64,000 nucleotides of DNA from Theropithecus gelada (taxonomy: Eukaryota; Chordata; Mammalia; Primates; Cercopithecidae): contig NC_037677.1 of the NCBI RefSeq assembly GCF_003255815.1, positions 111,490,936 through 111,554,935 on the forward strand, in the 5' to 3' direction. The notes under the pieces were generated by a model. That model worked only from the letters and a program-made list of their open reading frames with translations, had not been told where the DNA came from and did no database searches. Position 1 is the first letter of the stretch; each line of letters begins with the position of its first letter. Positions 10,577 through 21,974 of this stretch are shown here, piece after piece. The position numbers and the translations under genes were made by a program.

Positions 10577-11049
10577 ATATTTTCTTAAACTGCAGGATCA
10601 AATCATGCTTCCCTTAAAAAAGGTGGGACCAGATAGTAAAGAGACTGGTTTCCATCCTCCAAAAACAAAGATCCATCTGATTACAGTGACATCCTGTATA
10701 GAGTAATACATCTATTTCACTGTGTAATATGCCAAGAATGAATTTACAACCTGCCCTATCACTGAAATTGTGGTGGGGGTTCAACTGGGATACACTAGGT
10801 TGTAAGAGTCAGAAACCCAACTTTAATTAGTTTAATAAAAAAGCGAGTTTCTGGGAAGGATTCTGATATAATGAGGAGAATGAGGGAGATGGGATGTGTA
10901 TAAAGGTAGCCTCAACCTGGTTAGAATAAGCCCTTCCCAGGAGAAAGATCTCTGAACAAAAAAATCAGTGTCAACTATTAGGCATCTGCTATGTAGACTT
11001 TGAGACTTGTTTCTATAATGTTATTAGAAGAACACAGTGTGGTAAAAAT
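10577..11049. other. Apparently unique sequence
   Basis: No gene or named repeat is seen. Confidence 0.5.
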
Positions 11050-11265
11050 GAAAGTCACTTTTTGGGGTCAGACAAAACTGAGTTTAAACTGCTGATCTGC
11101 CACGTACTAATGCTAAGAACTTAGCAAATCACTTAAATTCTCTGAACCTCTTTCTTCTCAGCTAGGAAAATTACCATTTAAGGATTTAATGAGAGCGTGT
11201 ACAAAAGAAAATAGCTCTGTGCTGGACACTCACTAAGAGCTTAATAAACGTTGCCCCCATCCTTC
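11050..11265 (+). mobile_element. MIR: MIR
   Basis: ggggtcagacaaaactgagtt, the aged core at 11110-11190 (cttagcaaatcacttaaatt, ctgaacctctttcttctcag) and the end gcttaataaacgttg give the MIR in order. Confidence 0.8.
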
Positions 11266-11317
11266 CCTTTATTTGTCAGGGAATGAGGATTAACTACCTG
11301 TATTAAATAAGCCAATA

Positions 11318-11620
11318 TGACTGGTCGCGGTGGTTCCCGCCTGTAATTCTAGCACTTTGGGAGACTGAGGCAGGCAGATCACCTGAAGTCAGGAGTTCAA
11401 GACCAGCCTGACCAACATGGAGAAATCCCGTCTCTACTAAAAATACAAAACTAGCCAGGCATGGTGGCGCATGCCTGTGATCCCAGATACTCGAGAGGTT
11501 GAGGCAGGAAAATCGCTTGAACCCGGGAGGAAGAGGTTGCAGTGAGCTGAAATAGTGCCACCACTGCACTCCAGCCTGGGCGACAGAGCAAAACTCCATC
11601 AAAACAAAACAAAACAAAAA
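11318..11620 (+). mobile_element. Alu: Alu (S-type), full length
   Basis: It starts tgactggtcgcggtgg and ends in a (CAAAA)n tail. caatat on both sides may be part of the duplication. Confidence 0.95.
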
Positions 11621-11788
11621 ACAATATATGTAGAGTACTAGGACAGTATCTGATATTCACGGTCAGCTGCCATTATCGTCATTTTGATAATATTTCCATT
11701 TCCCTATAAGAATACTCCTAAATGAATCCAATGGCTTCTCATACTGCCCACCTTCCTGGGGGAGAAAAATATTTTTAAAAGATGACCC

Positions 11789-12066
11789 AGCCTGGCGAGA
11801 TGGCTCACGCCTGTAATCCCAGCACTTCGGGAGGTTGAGGCAGGTGGATCACCTGTGGTCAGGAGTTTGAGACCAGCCTGACCAACATGGAGAAATCCCG
11901 TCTCTACTAAAAATACAAAAAGTAGCTGGGCGTGGTAGCAAGCACCTGTAATCCTAGCTATGCAGGAGGCTGAGGCAGGAGAATCATTTGAAGCTGGGAG
12001 GCGGAGGTTACAGTGAGCAGAGATCGTGCCATTGCACTCCAGCCTGTGCGACAAGAGTGAAACTCC

Positions 12067-12100
<34 letters not shown>
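11789..12100 (+). mobile_element. Alu: Alu (S-type), full length, 28-A tail
   Basis: It starts agcctggcgagatggctc and has an uninterrupted A tail at 12072-12099. gatgaccc at 11781-11788 is repeated at 12103-12110. Confidence 0.96.
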
Positions 12101-12101
<1 letters not shown>

Positions 12102-12110
12102 AGATGACCC

Positions 12111-12777
12111 TTTTTCTCTATCCTGTTTTCATTTTAAGGCTGGGAATTGTTTTTGCTCTGCAGTACCCAAGAGGCTCTGGACACTTAGTCAATATTAATT
12201 AATGATGTTGTTGTTGGTGTGCCAGGTCTTTGACACTAAACATTTTCATGCCAGCTTTGTTGAATTAAGGTAGAATTAAATAGCCGTGCTGCAATCCTGT
12301 CTCAGCCGTAATCACCATTTGTTTTGCTCATATTTCCCATGCTATTCACCCCACCTAATCAGTCCAGTTTTACTGCATTTGCGTAGATTGTATCGATGCA
12401 TCTGCGGAAGCTCCTGCAGGAATAATCATCTCTCATTTTTCTCTTCTGTGGTTGTGGGTATCGGAAGACCCTGTCTCTCCCTCAGCTGGGACCTGAGTAT
12501 AACCTGTGGTGAAGACAGTGTAGAGAAAGCAATAGGCTTTGCGACCATGGTGAGTTAGGAATCTCAGGGCTTTGTTTACCCTGAGAGTTTACCTAGGTTG
12601 AAGGCTGTCAAAGAAAACTTTCCTTTAACTTAAAAGGGTGACATGGGCATGGTTCCCTTAAAACGGCTACTCGGGTCGAAGATCACAACCTCTTGATGGC
12701 AGTGGCATGGAATAAAGCGTCTTAGTGTCTCCTCTAGTGCCTAATTTGTCCCTTGATCAAATAACAACTACGATAAC
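12111..12777. other. Apparently unique sequence
   Basis: No gene is supported. A 90-codon frame at 12286-12558 is not recognisable. Confidence 0.5.
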
Positions 12778-12803
12778 AGGAGGAGGAAGAGGAGGAGGAG
12801 GAA
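12778..12803 (+). repeat. (GGA)n-type purine repeat
   Basis: Eight or so GGA/AGA triplets in a row. Confidence 0.85.
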
Positions 12804-13005
12804 TTAACACTTATGAAGAGCTAGGCATTATTCTAAGTACATCACATATTATAGATTATTTATATTCAGAACAACTCTATGAGATGGTTACTATTATTAT
12901 CCCTATTTTACAGATGAGGAAACTAAAACACCAATAATTAAGTAACTCCCCAAAGGCCACCTAATTACTATGTGGTGGACGTGGCTCTCAAACAACAGCA
13001 GTACA
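12804..13005 (-). mobile_element. MIR: MIR
   Basis: ctattttacagatgaggaaac, aagtaactccccaaaggcca and the 5' part appear in reverse-complement order. Confidence 0.85.
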
Positions 13006-13225
13006 CTTTGGAGTCCATGATTGTGGATGTTGGGTAAATATTTATTTGGCTATATTTTTTTATTTTGTTTTTTATCTGTAGAGTACCTTTTAAAGTTTTC
13101 TCTGAAAGAAAAAAAAAAAAAAACAGAAACAGTCTACAGTGGGCCAAATATGGCCTTAGATGTTAACACATGCTTTGTTTTATTTAATTTTCAGATAATT
13201 TTGCAAAGTAGATGCTATTTTGCTA

Positions 13226-13534
13226 TTTTCATTTTTTGGTTTTTGGGTTTTTTTGAGACAGTCTTGCTCTGTTGCCCAGGCTGGAGTGCAGTGGTGCGAT
13301 CTTGGCTTACTGCAACCTTCGACTCCCAGGTTCAAGCAATTCTCCTGCCTCAGCCTCCCAAGTAGCTGGGATTACAGGCACCCACCACCACAGCTGGCTA
13401 ATTTTTGTATTTTTAGTAGAGACGTGGTTTTGCCATGTTGACCAGGCTGGTCTTGAACTCCTGATCTTTGGTGATCTGCCCACCTCGGCCTCTCAAAGTG
13501 CTGGGATTACAGGTGTTAGCCACTGCACCTGGCC
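13226..13534 (-). mobile_element. Alu: Alu (S-type), full length
   Basis: From gagacagtcttgctctg to gccactgcacctggcc in minus order, inside the MIR. Confidence 0.95.
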
Positions 13535-13625
13535 TTTTTTTGTTTTGTTTTGTTGGTTTATTTTATCCTCCTGCCTCAGCCTCCCAAGTAGCTGGGATTA
13601 CATTTGCAAGACACCGTGCCTGGCT
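13535..13625 (-). mobile_element. Alu: Partial Alu
   Basis: After a TTTTG-rich stretch, only the middle of an Alu (cctcctgcctcagcctccca ... gtgcctggct) is present. This is a second, truncated copy next to the full-length one. Confidence 0.85.
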
Positions 13626-13765
13626 CTGTTTTCTCTGTTTTTACAGATGAAGGCTCAGGATCAGAGAAGTAAAGAAGTTTCATGAGATTACACACCTAGT
13701 AATGAGGGAAGGTGGGACTTGAAGCATCACATCTGTCCAACTCAAAGGCCATGATTCCATGCATC

Positions 13766-14059
13766 TCCTACCACTGCCAGCTTTGCACCAGGGATGGAAA
13801 ACATTGAGTCATTTTCTGCAAAGTTTTCACAGCACTTTCCTTTTGAGTTATAGTCACCAGGCTAAGCAGATAATATTATCCAGGTGCACATTGCTAAAAT
13901 GACTGTACAGGGAGAGTACTGTCCAAAAGACCCAGAAACCTCTTTTCTAACAGTAGACAAGCAGCTCTATTCCAAGATGGGGTGCAATTTTAGCCATAAG
14001 TAACAATACCAATCATTAGAGCACCTTATATTTTTACATTATAATTTCATTAATAATAA
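13766..14059. other. Apparently unique sequence
   Basis: No gene or named repeat. A short imperfect direct repeat of agcacctta(t/c)attttta at about 14021 and 14060 straddles its right edge. Confidence 0.45.
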
Positions 14060-14290
14060 GCACCTTACATTTTTATGATGCTATGTGCCTGACACTCTTC
14101 CAACCATTTCACGTATATTCAATCACTGAATTCTTTAAAAAACCCTATGAGGGAGGTCTATTTTTGCTTCTGTTTTTAGGTTGGAAAACTGACGCTCAGA
14201 CAAACAATTTGGCAGAGGTCACCCAGCTAGGAAGTGGTGAAAGCAGACCTGACCCTAGGCAGTGTGGCTGTGAAGTCTCTGCACTCTGCC
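14060..14290 (-). mobile_element. MIR: MIR
   Basis: ttaggttggaaaactgacgctcagac and cagaggtcacccagctaggaagtgg are the reverse complement of the MIR core. Confidence 0.85.
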
Positions 14291-15278
14291 ATGGGCTACG
14301 TTGCCGCTCATTAGTTAATTATTTGGGAAATGTTAGTTCTGTTCCTCTCTCCATACATTAGGCAATGGGGATTAATATGAGAATTAACAATATGTACTGC
14401 ATCACCTGATATGTGTACTGAATGATGTAAAGATTTCTTTATAGGGTGTTTACATATACAAGGCATTGTACCAGGTCGTGAGAATGCTGCACCTGCCTTC
14501 AAGAAGCTGAAATCAGCAACTCAGCAAATACGACACCATGTGATAAAGAATTAATATAGGAAATGCTGGCTATTCTCCTTTCACCATCTATTCTCTGTAT
14601 CTTTCTGTCAAACTCAAGGCCCCCAGAGAACGGCCTGGGCTTTCTTGCCCTCTGACTTCTGGTTAGGTGCAACCTATGGACAGATATTGGAAGGAGGGGA
14701 AAGGAGAGGGACATCAGAATATTCATTCCCCAGCCCCAGCTCTTCCTTCTTCAGTCTAGCAGTGCTGATGCTCCTCTCTGGCTCTGACTCCTGCTGGATG
14801 ACTCTGCTTCCATGGCCCCAGCTCTCACGAGGGTGTTAGTAACACCACTCTCTCCATTTGTTCCTTCAGGCTTAGGGGTATGAATGGTTTCTCAAGTTTT
14901 CTGGTTCCCAGATGCCTCAGCATTCCTGGTTGGTTTCTTTAACTCGGAGTGTGCCGTTTGCTTCCTGCGGGGCCCCTGACTGATATAAAGAGTAAGCGAG
15001 GAGATAATAAGAGGAGCCTTCAGGAAAGATCCCTAATTTAGACTTGGAGGGAGAAGGGAGGCTGCTCAAAAGAAGTGAAATCTATAACTCCTAAAGGATG
15101 ATCACGAATTATCCAGTTTGGGAAGTGGAGGTAGGAAGAATATGCTAAAAGAGAGAATGACAAGTGGAAAGATATGAAGGCAAGAGCATAGATACTCCTG
15201 AGAACTGCAAAGTGCCCAAAAGATACTGCTCAAGGTAGAGAGTGGTAAAGAAGCTTAAGTAAGCACCTCCAGATCATC
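14291..15278. other. Unassigned sequence, possibly an old interspersed repeat at 14590-14990
   Basis: 14590-14990 has the feel of a dispersed repeat: it runs from ctgacttctggttagg and ends tttgcttcctgcggggcccc tgactgatat. I cannot name the family. The remainder shows no gene. Confidence 0.4.
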
Positions 15279-15291
15279 AAGGTGAAACTTT

Positions 15292-15618
15292 TCTCTTTTT
15301 TTCTTTTTTCTTTTCTTCTTCTTCTTTTTTTTTTTTTTGAGACAGAGTCTGGCTCTGTCGCCCAGGCTGGAGTGCAACGGTGCAATCTTAGCTCACTGCA
15401 ACCTCCGCGTCTCAGATTCAAGCGATTCTCAAGCCTCAGTCTCCCAAGTAGCTGGGATTACAAACACCCGCCACCATGCCCGGCTAATTTTTGTATTTTT
15501 AGTAGAGATGGGGTTTCACTATATTGACCAGGCTTATCTTGAACCCCTGACCTCAAGTGATCTGCTCACCTTAGCCTCTCAGTGTTGGGATTAAAAGTGT
15601 GAGCCATCGCGCTCGGCC
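15292..15618 (-). mobile_element. Alu: Alu, full length
   Basis: CT-rich tail from 15292, gagacagagtctggctctg at about 15339, end gagccatcgcgctcggcc. aaggtgaaactt (15279-15290) and aaggtagaactt (15620-15631) are a diverged 12-bp duplication. Confidence 0.96.
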
Positions 15619-16741
15619 AAAGGTAGAACTTTGAAGTTTGTTTAAAGTTTGCTGATGAAGTTTTGCTCTATGATTTGTCATGTAATCTTCTCTTTATTTC
15701 CTTATGAAGCATTCAGTGAAGTCCATATTGCTTATCAAAAGTTCTGAAGTTGGGTTTCAGAGAGTAGCCAAGATGAAGTGCTGAGTCTGGTCTGAAGGAG
15801 CTCACAGAGGTAATTTAGCAATAGGTTTGAGATTGCACTGTCAGATTTTGAAGTTTGTGAGGCCACCCGCATCATTGCTAATGTGTGCTGTGTGGGTGGA
15901 GAATGGATGAGGCCAAAAAAGTTTAGGACAAATAGTTTGGAGATGGAGAATCAGCGAAGAATAGTTGAGAGGAGAAGGCAGCTAGAACTCAAATGTTAAT
16001 AAAAGAAGGCTTGCTCTCTGCCTCTGCATAATCCTTAGCAAAATATGCCTGGGTTACTGCAAATGCTATTTAAAAAGTAACACTGAGTTCTGACTGGGAG
16101 ACGTGAGACAGGCACTCTCTCTCCCTGCTCTTTCATTCTTGTCTTTTTTTGTGTGTGTGGTTCTAGATATTAAGCACCACCCTTGTTGGTGCCTGTGTTG
16201 CCCCTACAGATACCCTGCTCTATCAGTCATCTCCATAGCCCCTTGTGGGTCAACACCCCCTTCCACACTGCTACTCGTTACACTCATTATGTCCTCCTGG
16301 CTTCTGGTGGTTAAGTTGCCTCTATTATTTCAGGGCTCCATCATCCCTATCCCCATTAACAAGCCCAACTCAGACCATCTTCTCAATGGCTGACCCTGAC
16401 CTGCAGTGGAGCACCACCACTGAATGGATTAGCAGTGCTGATGCCCCCTCACCAGCACATTCCAATGCCCTGGCTGAAGGGCGTGTCCTCTGGGCCCTCC
16501 AAGGGTCGTTCCTCTGGTGGATCTTTTAGCCTGACATGAAATAGCCATCCAAGCATCCTACTCGCCTTAGCCTCTGTCCCTTAGCATTCCTCCCTCAAGC
16601 ATCTTCAGGGCAACTCAGGCATGTCCCCTTCCCTCTGTGTTGTCCATCGCTTTGCCAGGTTTCTCAGAGCCACCCCCACAGTGACCTTGCCCCATCCTTG
16701 GAAGCTGTCTGTACTTTTTCTCATTCTCTTGATTGTCTATG
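15619..16741. other. Unassigned sequence; 16100-16740 is mRNA-like in composition
   Basis: 15619-16080 looks unique. 16100-16740 is pyrimidine- and CC-rich with overlapping plus-strand frames (96 codons at 16103-16393; 94 codons at 16245-16529; another starting at 16621). I do not recognise any of them. There is no poly-A tract or duplication to show that it is a processed copy. Confidence 0.4.
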
Positions 16742-17036
16742 TTTTTTCTTTTCTTTTCTTTTTTTTTGAGACACAGTTTCACTCTGTTGCCCAGGCTGGC
16801 ATGCAGTGGTGTGATCTCAGCTCACTGCAACCTCTGCCTCCCAGGCTCAAGAAATTCTTGTGCTTCAGACTCCTAGCTAGCTGGGATTACAGGTGCCAGC
16901 TAATTTTTGTAGTTTTAGTAGAGATGGGGTTTCACCATGTTGGCCAGGCTGGTCTTGAATTCCTGACCTCAAGTGATCCACCCACCTTGACCTCCCAAAG
17001 TGCTGGTACTACAGGCATGAGCCACCACACCCAGCC
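16742..17036 (-). mobile_element. Alu: Alu with a ~20-bp internal deletion
   Basis: Minus order with a TTTTC-rich tail. The usual segment between gattacaggtgcc and agctaattttt is shortened. Related words tgattgtctatg and tgattgcctgta flank it. Confidence 0.95.
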
Positions 17037-17135
17037 TGATTGCCTGTATTTTTGAAATTACTTGTGGAGCTTGATACTGGGTAATACCTTTGATTGTGTG
17101 AGTCTAACTTCAGAATCCAATGATTTGTGATTTTA

Positions 17136-17222
17136 CATATATGTGTGTGTATATATATGTATATAAATAATATATGCAAATATATGTGCATATATTATAT
17201 ATACAAATATATAGTATATATG
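17136..17222. repeat. TATA/TATG-rich simple repeat
   Basis: About 87 bp of alternating purine-pyrimidine, mostly AT with TG. Confidence 0.85.
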
Positions 17223-17334
17223 TCAGGAAAATATGAACACTGACTAGATATTTAATAATATTAAAGAATTATTATAGAGGTTTTTGGTGTGATAATAATA
17301 TTGCTGTTAGATTTTTTAAATATATGTATATACA

Positions 17335-17643
17335 GGCTGGGCATGATGGTTCTTGCCTGTAATCCCAGCACTTTGGGGAGCCAAGATGGGAGGATTGCTT
17401 GAGATCAGTTGGAGACCAGCCTGGCCAACATAGAGAGACCCTGTCTCTACAAAAGAAATTTTTTTTTAACTAGCTGGGCATGGTGATGCCACTTGAAGGC
17501 CCCAACTGCTGGGGAGGCTGAGGTGGGAAGATTGCTTGAGTCCAGGAATTCAAGGCTGTAGTGAGCTATGATTGCATTACTGCACTCCAGCATGGGCAAC
17601 AGAGTGAGACCCTGTCTCAACAAACATAACAAGAATAACAAAA
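17335..17643 (+). mobile_element. Alu: AluJ-type, full length
   Basis: It starts ggctgggcatgatgg. The right arm has J-type bases (gaggtgggaagattgcttgag, gtagtgagctatgattgc). Confidence 0.92.

Positions 17644-17682
<39 letters not shown>
17644..17682 (+). repeat. (TG)n(TA)n microsatellite at an Alu tail
   Basis: About 11 TG units followed by about 8 TA units, directly after the Alu A tail. Confidence 0.93.
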
Positions 17683-17957
17683 GCATATAGAAGTGTTTAC
17701 TGCTGAGACTATTTGATGTTGGAGACTTGCTTCAAAATAATCCAGTGTGAGAGAGGCTGGGGGGCATAGAGACATAAGATGGGCCATGATAATTATTGAA
17801 ACTGGGTAATGTGCTCATGGAGGTTTATTATACTATTTTCCCTAGTATTACATACAGTATATAAAAACCTTTGAAAGTTTGAAAATTTCCATAATACTGA
17901 GATTTTTAAAACACTAAATCAAATTTAAAGCAAATAATAAGATACCTGAAATGCCAC

Positions 17958-17973
17958 AAGGGTGAATATGTGT

Positions 17974-18015
<42 letters not shown>

Positions 18016-18332
18016 TTATTTATTTATTTATTTATTTTTGAGATGGAGTCTTGCTCTGTCGCCCAGGCTGGAGTGCAGTGGCGCAGTCTCGGCTCACTGC
18101 AACCTCCACCTCCCGGGTTCAAGCAATTCTCCTGCCTCACCCTCCTGAGTAGCTGGGATCACAGGCATGCGCCACCAAGCCTGCCCAATTTTGTATTTTT
18201 AGTAGAGATAGGTTTTCTCCATGTTGGTCAGGCAGGTCTCAAACTCCTGACCTCAGGTGATCTGCTCACCTCAGCCTCCCAAAGTGCTAGAATTACAGGC
18301 GTGAGCCACTGCACCCAGCCAAGGGTGAATAT
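17958..18332 (-). mobile_element. Alu: Alu with a (TG)n(TTTA)n tail and perfect target-site duplication
   Basis: The Alu body spans 18038-18320 in minus order. On its tail side is (TG)n at 17968-18013 then (ATTT)n at 18013-18038. The word aagggtgaatat is perfect at 17958-17969 and 18321-18332, which encloses the microsatellites, so they grew inside the inserted tail. Confidence 0.95.
17968..18037 (+). repeat. Compound microsatellite (TG)~22(TTTA)~6
   Basis: Two adjacent simple repeats in the tail of a minus-strand Alu. Likely polymorphic. Confidence 0.95.
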
Positions 18333-19490
18333 ATTTATATGAAGTATTCTAACAACCATATATGAAAATATGAACCTGACTACAGAAAAATAACAAAGTT
18401 CATAAATAAGACGTTGGTAGAAGGAAAAACAATTTTAACAATAACTGGAAAGTAGTTTCAACCCTCCACTCAGTAAAATACAAATTAATATAGAAATATG
18501 ATACTAATTCTTTCTATAAAATGGGCAAAGAACAGAAAAAATACTTTGAGGCAAAGTATTACATAGGGTGAAGAAAATTCAGCAGTTTACATTTTTAACT
18601 TTCTGGAAACCATTTTTCCAACATACTTATCAAAAAATCTTAAAACCCTGCCCCAATACTTGACCCAAAGTCCAACTTCTGTGAAATCATTTTTAGACAA
18701 TAAACATAGACATGTGTGAACATTTAGGTATACATATATGCAATAAGTCATTGTTTAATAATAATGAAGGCAGGTGCGGTGGCTCACGCCTGTAATCCTA
18801 GCCCTTTCAGAGGCCGAGATGGGTGGATCACCTGAGGTCAGGAGTTGAAGAGCAGCCTGGCCATGGTGATACCCCATCTCTACTAAAAGTATAAAAAGTA
18901 GCTGGGCGTGGTGGCAGGCACCTGTAGTCTCAGCTACTTGGGAGGCTGGGGCAGGAGAATCGCCTGAGCCCAGGAGGTGGAGGTTGCAGTGAGCAGAGAT
19001 GGCACCACTGCACTCAGGCCTGGGCGACAAAGCGAGATTCTGTCTCAAAATAATAATAATAATGAAAAAATTTAAAATAATATAAGAATACTATTAGGAT
19101 TGAACAAAATAAGGTGGAAGGGAGACCTGCATATCCAACAACAGAAAATAGTTAAAGGAACTGTGGTATTACATACGGATATAAACACACATCTTATCCA
19201 GACATTACATGAGACTATGTAATGACAAGGAAAGATATCCCGGAAAATTAGATAAAGAAAGCAAAATGGAAAAGAGAACTACCAGAATTTTTCATTTGTG
19301 TTTTTTTGTATACATCTACAGAGGCACACAACAAATGGAATAGAAGAATAAGTTCTAAACATTAAACAGGGATAATATGGTATGGAGAGGGGTAGCTTAT
19401 GGACGATTTTAATTTTCTCCTTTTTATGTATCTATATTTCCTAAATGTTCTGTAACAAACTCGTATTACTTTAATGAAATTAAACAAAAT
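18333..19490 (+). mobile_element. L1: Old L1 3' region, split by an Alu
   Basis: 18333-18760 is AT-rich L1-like sequence. 19065-19490 contains ggataatatggtatgg... acgattttaattttctcctt... ttcctaaatgttctgtaaca, which matches the common old-L1 3' end in plus order. The Alu at 18768-19052 interrupts it. The family is uncertain. Confidence 0.6.
18768..19052 (+). mobile_element. Alu: Alu, full length
   Basis: It starts ggcaggtgcggtggctc and ends tctcaaaataataataataat. aataataatgaa on both sides (about 18757 and 19054) is the target-site duplication. Confidence 0.95.
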
Positions 19491-20440
19491 CATCTGTTGA
19501 CTCACCAGTCCACTTCGAGGAATCTTTCCTAACAAAATAACCGGGAATATGCTCAAATATTGTTAGCATAGTCTCTGGAGCATTATTTATAATAGGGGAA
19601 ATATTGTGAGTAATCCAGTTATCCCATAATAAGAGAATGATTAAATTATTGTATTAAGAATTTTTTAAAATCCCATATTCCTGGGAAAAGGTTGATTGTT
19701 CTATAACCATGGTAACAAGTACCATTATAACCAGGATTTAAACTCTATCAATCAATGCAACTTGCTTCAGTGAACATGCTTTGACAAACCAACCAATCAG
19801 TGATAGTCTCTTACATATGCAAGTCAGCCACTCAGGAATCAAGTTAGTCTAGTAAATGAGCTTCTGAATGCCAACCAATCAACGACAGTCTCACTGGAGT
19901 AACCACATCTCTAGAGTTGACGTCAGTCTACTTATATCCCTGAAAATCTCCCAATCCCTGAACTCTATGCTTCCCCAAAATCCAGTATAAAATCATTATT
20001 CTGCTCAGCCAGATTCTACCTGACCAGCATGGCTCTTCCTTACCATAAGTAACAAATTCAGCTTTGTTTTATGTAGTATTCTGTGTCTCTGTGTGTGTGT
20101 CCGTCCCTGTATGTGTGTGAGGGTATGTGTGTGTGTCTTTGTATATACACACTGAGGGAGTACACATATGCATATATACAAGCATAGAATTTCATACATT
20201 CATTGAATATTTTGTTTTCGAAGACCACATAATGACAAGAAAAATATATTCAAAATATATTATGTGAAAAAGTGTTGAGCACAAAACTGTGTATTGTACA
20301 ATCCTAATGAGAGAGAGAGACAGGAGAAAATACACCAAAATTTTAAAAAATATATCTGGGTTGTGAGACTATGGGTGATTTTCATCTTATTTTTCCTTAT
20401 ATTTTCAAAAAACTCCATAGTGACCATTTATCACTTTAAT
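19491..20440 (+). mobile_element. L1: Second old L1 3' region, split by an LTR
   Basis: 19510-19665 (agtccacttcgaggaatctt, gagcattatttataatag) and 20215-20440 (acacaaaactgtgtattg..., tgggttgtgagactatgggtg) are consecutive parts of the same kind of L1 3' end. The LTR at about 19667-20200 lies between them. Confidence 0.6.
19667..20200 (+). mobile_element. Endogenous retrovirus LTR, family not assigned
   Basis: The block has LTR features: two CCAAT-bearing copies of ccaaccaatcarygayagtc at 19789-19810 and 19871-19892 (period 82), a TATA-like tccagtataaaatcatt near 19981, and a T/G-rich 3' part. It separates two L1 halves. Exact ends are not resolved and no coding remnant is attached. Confidence 0.55.
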
Positions 20441-20678
20441 AATGAAGGGGAAGACTTTCTTTAAAAGTCTTGGTTTAGCATGATAGCCCGAAACCAGTTA
20501 ATTTTAAATGTCATCTGAAAAGTTTAGAACCTCTTTATGAGTTCTTCTTCTATGATTCTTTCATTGATAACAGGCTATGACACGAAGCCAAAGGCCTCCA
20601 TACAAATATTTATTGTGTGCCTGTGTGCCAGACACCAAATTAGGCACACAGACAGCTGCTAAGATGATGTAGGATGAA
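20441..20678. other. Unassigned sequence
   Basis: 20600-20645 (aaatatttattgtgtgcctg) resembles the end of an L2 or MIR. Nothing else is seen. Confidence 0.4.
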
Positions 20679-20988
20679 GCTGGGCATGGTGGCTCATGCC
20701 TGTAATCCCAGCAGTTTGGGAGGCTGAGGCAGGTGGATTGCTTGAGCCCAGGAGTTCGAGACCAGCCTGGGCAACACGGCAAAACCCTGTCTCTCCAAAA
20801 AAAAATAAATAAATAAAAAATAAAAATAAAAAAATTAGCCAGACATGGTGGCACACACCTTGTAGTCCCAGCTACTTGGGAGGCTGAGGTGGGAGAATCA
20901 CCTAAGTCTGGGGAGATCAAGGCTGCAGTGAGCCATGATTGTGCCACTGCACTCCAACCTGGGTGACAGAGTGAGACCCTGTCTCAAA
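20679..20988 (+). mobile_element. Alu: AluJ-type, full length
   Basis: It starts agctgggcatggtggctc and has an expanded AAAT-rich middle linker. The right arm has J-type bases (gaggtgggagaatcacc). agatgatg occurs on both sides. Confidence 0.93.
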
Positions 20989-21974
20989 TCATCCCTCAGA
21001 TGATGATGTTTAATGATGTAACACCTTCCTGAAAACTATATGGAAAACAACATTTTCATTAATTGGACTGAGCATAGGAAACTGTGCTTTTCCCTCCAAA
21101 TATGTTCAATGCTTATTATTAGTGGGGACTATCAATGTAGCAAGTAAAGGCGAGAAAGGCAGTCTAGGTGTTTGTTAGGCACGACTGTGAGTAATGGTCT
21201 ATAAAATACAACAAAAAAACTGGGAACAACCTAGAGTGTGTAGTAGAAAGTGAAAAACAAATGTTAATTTCTTCTACTATCTTTTTCTTTATTTTGGAGG
21301 AGAGAGTTTTGGCTGCTTCTTTTCTTAATAAAAATAGTGTCAAGGTCCTAATTGCATTTAATTAAGCCATATTTCTAGCACTGAGAATGCAGAAGGATAC
21401 ACTGTAGCCTGCTGTTCTCCATTTCCTAATGCATGCAAGCAGCTCTAAATGAGTAAGAAATGATGATTGAATATTGTGAACAGGCACAATAGTTAATCTC
21501 ATGTGAATAGGCAGTAGGAGTGGAATGTGTTTGTCTTGGGTTTGTTAGAAAGATTTTCGTGATCAAACACTGAAAGAGGATTTTCCCCATTTTCTTCCTG
21601 CTGACAATGCATCACTGATAGTTTGACTTAATGAGGTTCTTAGATTTAATAAAATAGCAAAAGGCAGTGAGCCATTTCCCAAAATGACTCGAAAGAAATA
21701 TTTGGCAGAAATAATTGAGAGTCAGAGATTACTGGTCCATAGAACCCTACCAATTCCTGCCACTCTGGACTATGCCCACTTGTTCTACATTTTCTGCTGA
21801 TTTTAGAAATCACCCCGTCGCTGCCTGGGTGGCAGTAACTTCCCTTAATAGGGCCATTTGTCATAAACTATGAGATGCTAAGGAATTAATCAAAATTTTC
21901 CACGGGTAAGCAGTAACTTGAGAGACTGTGCGATCCTTAATAATGATGCCTTAGCTTTGTATAATCTGCTGGAG
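20989..21974. other. Unique, Alu-free sequence; possible conserved element
   Basis: No repeat is recognised. 21340-21470 contains clustered homeodomain/POU-like words (cctaattgcatttaattaag at 21348-21367, atgcatgcaa at 21429-21438). This is suggestive only. Confidence 0.4.

Larger units (their letters stand above)
13150..13765 (-). mobile_element. MIR: MIR split by Alu insertions
   Basis: The piece 13150-13225 (agatgttaacacatgctttg... tgctattttcat) continues at 13640-13765 (tttacagatgaaggctcagg... gagattacacacctagtaatg). The two Alu segments at 13226-13625 interrupt it. Confidence 0.75.
17223..17915 (+). mobile_element. L1: L1 3' UTR (L1M-type) split by an Alu
   Basis: 17223-17334 begins tcaggaaaatatgaacactga and 17685-17915 continues with ggagacttgcttcaaaataa, ttattgaaactgggtaatg and ends near aaatttccataata. 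These phrases are in the order of an old L1 3' end. The Alu at 17335-17643 and a microsatellite lie between them. Confidence 0.8.

Noticed and set aside
20561..20947. 128-codon minus-strand open frame
   Set aside because: It is almost entirely antisense Alu sequence.
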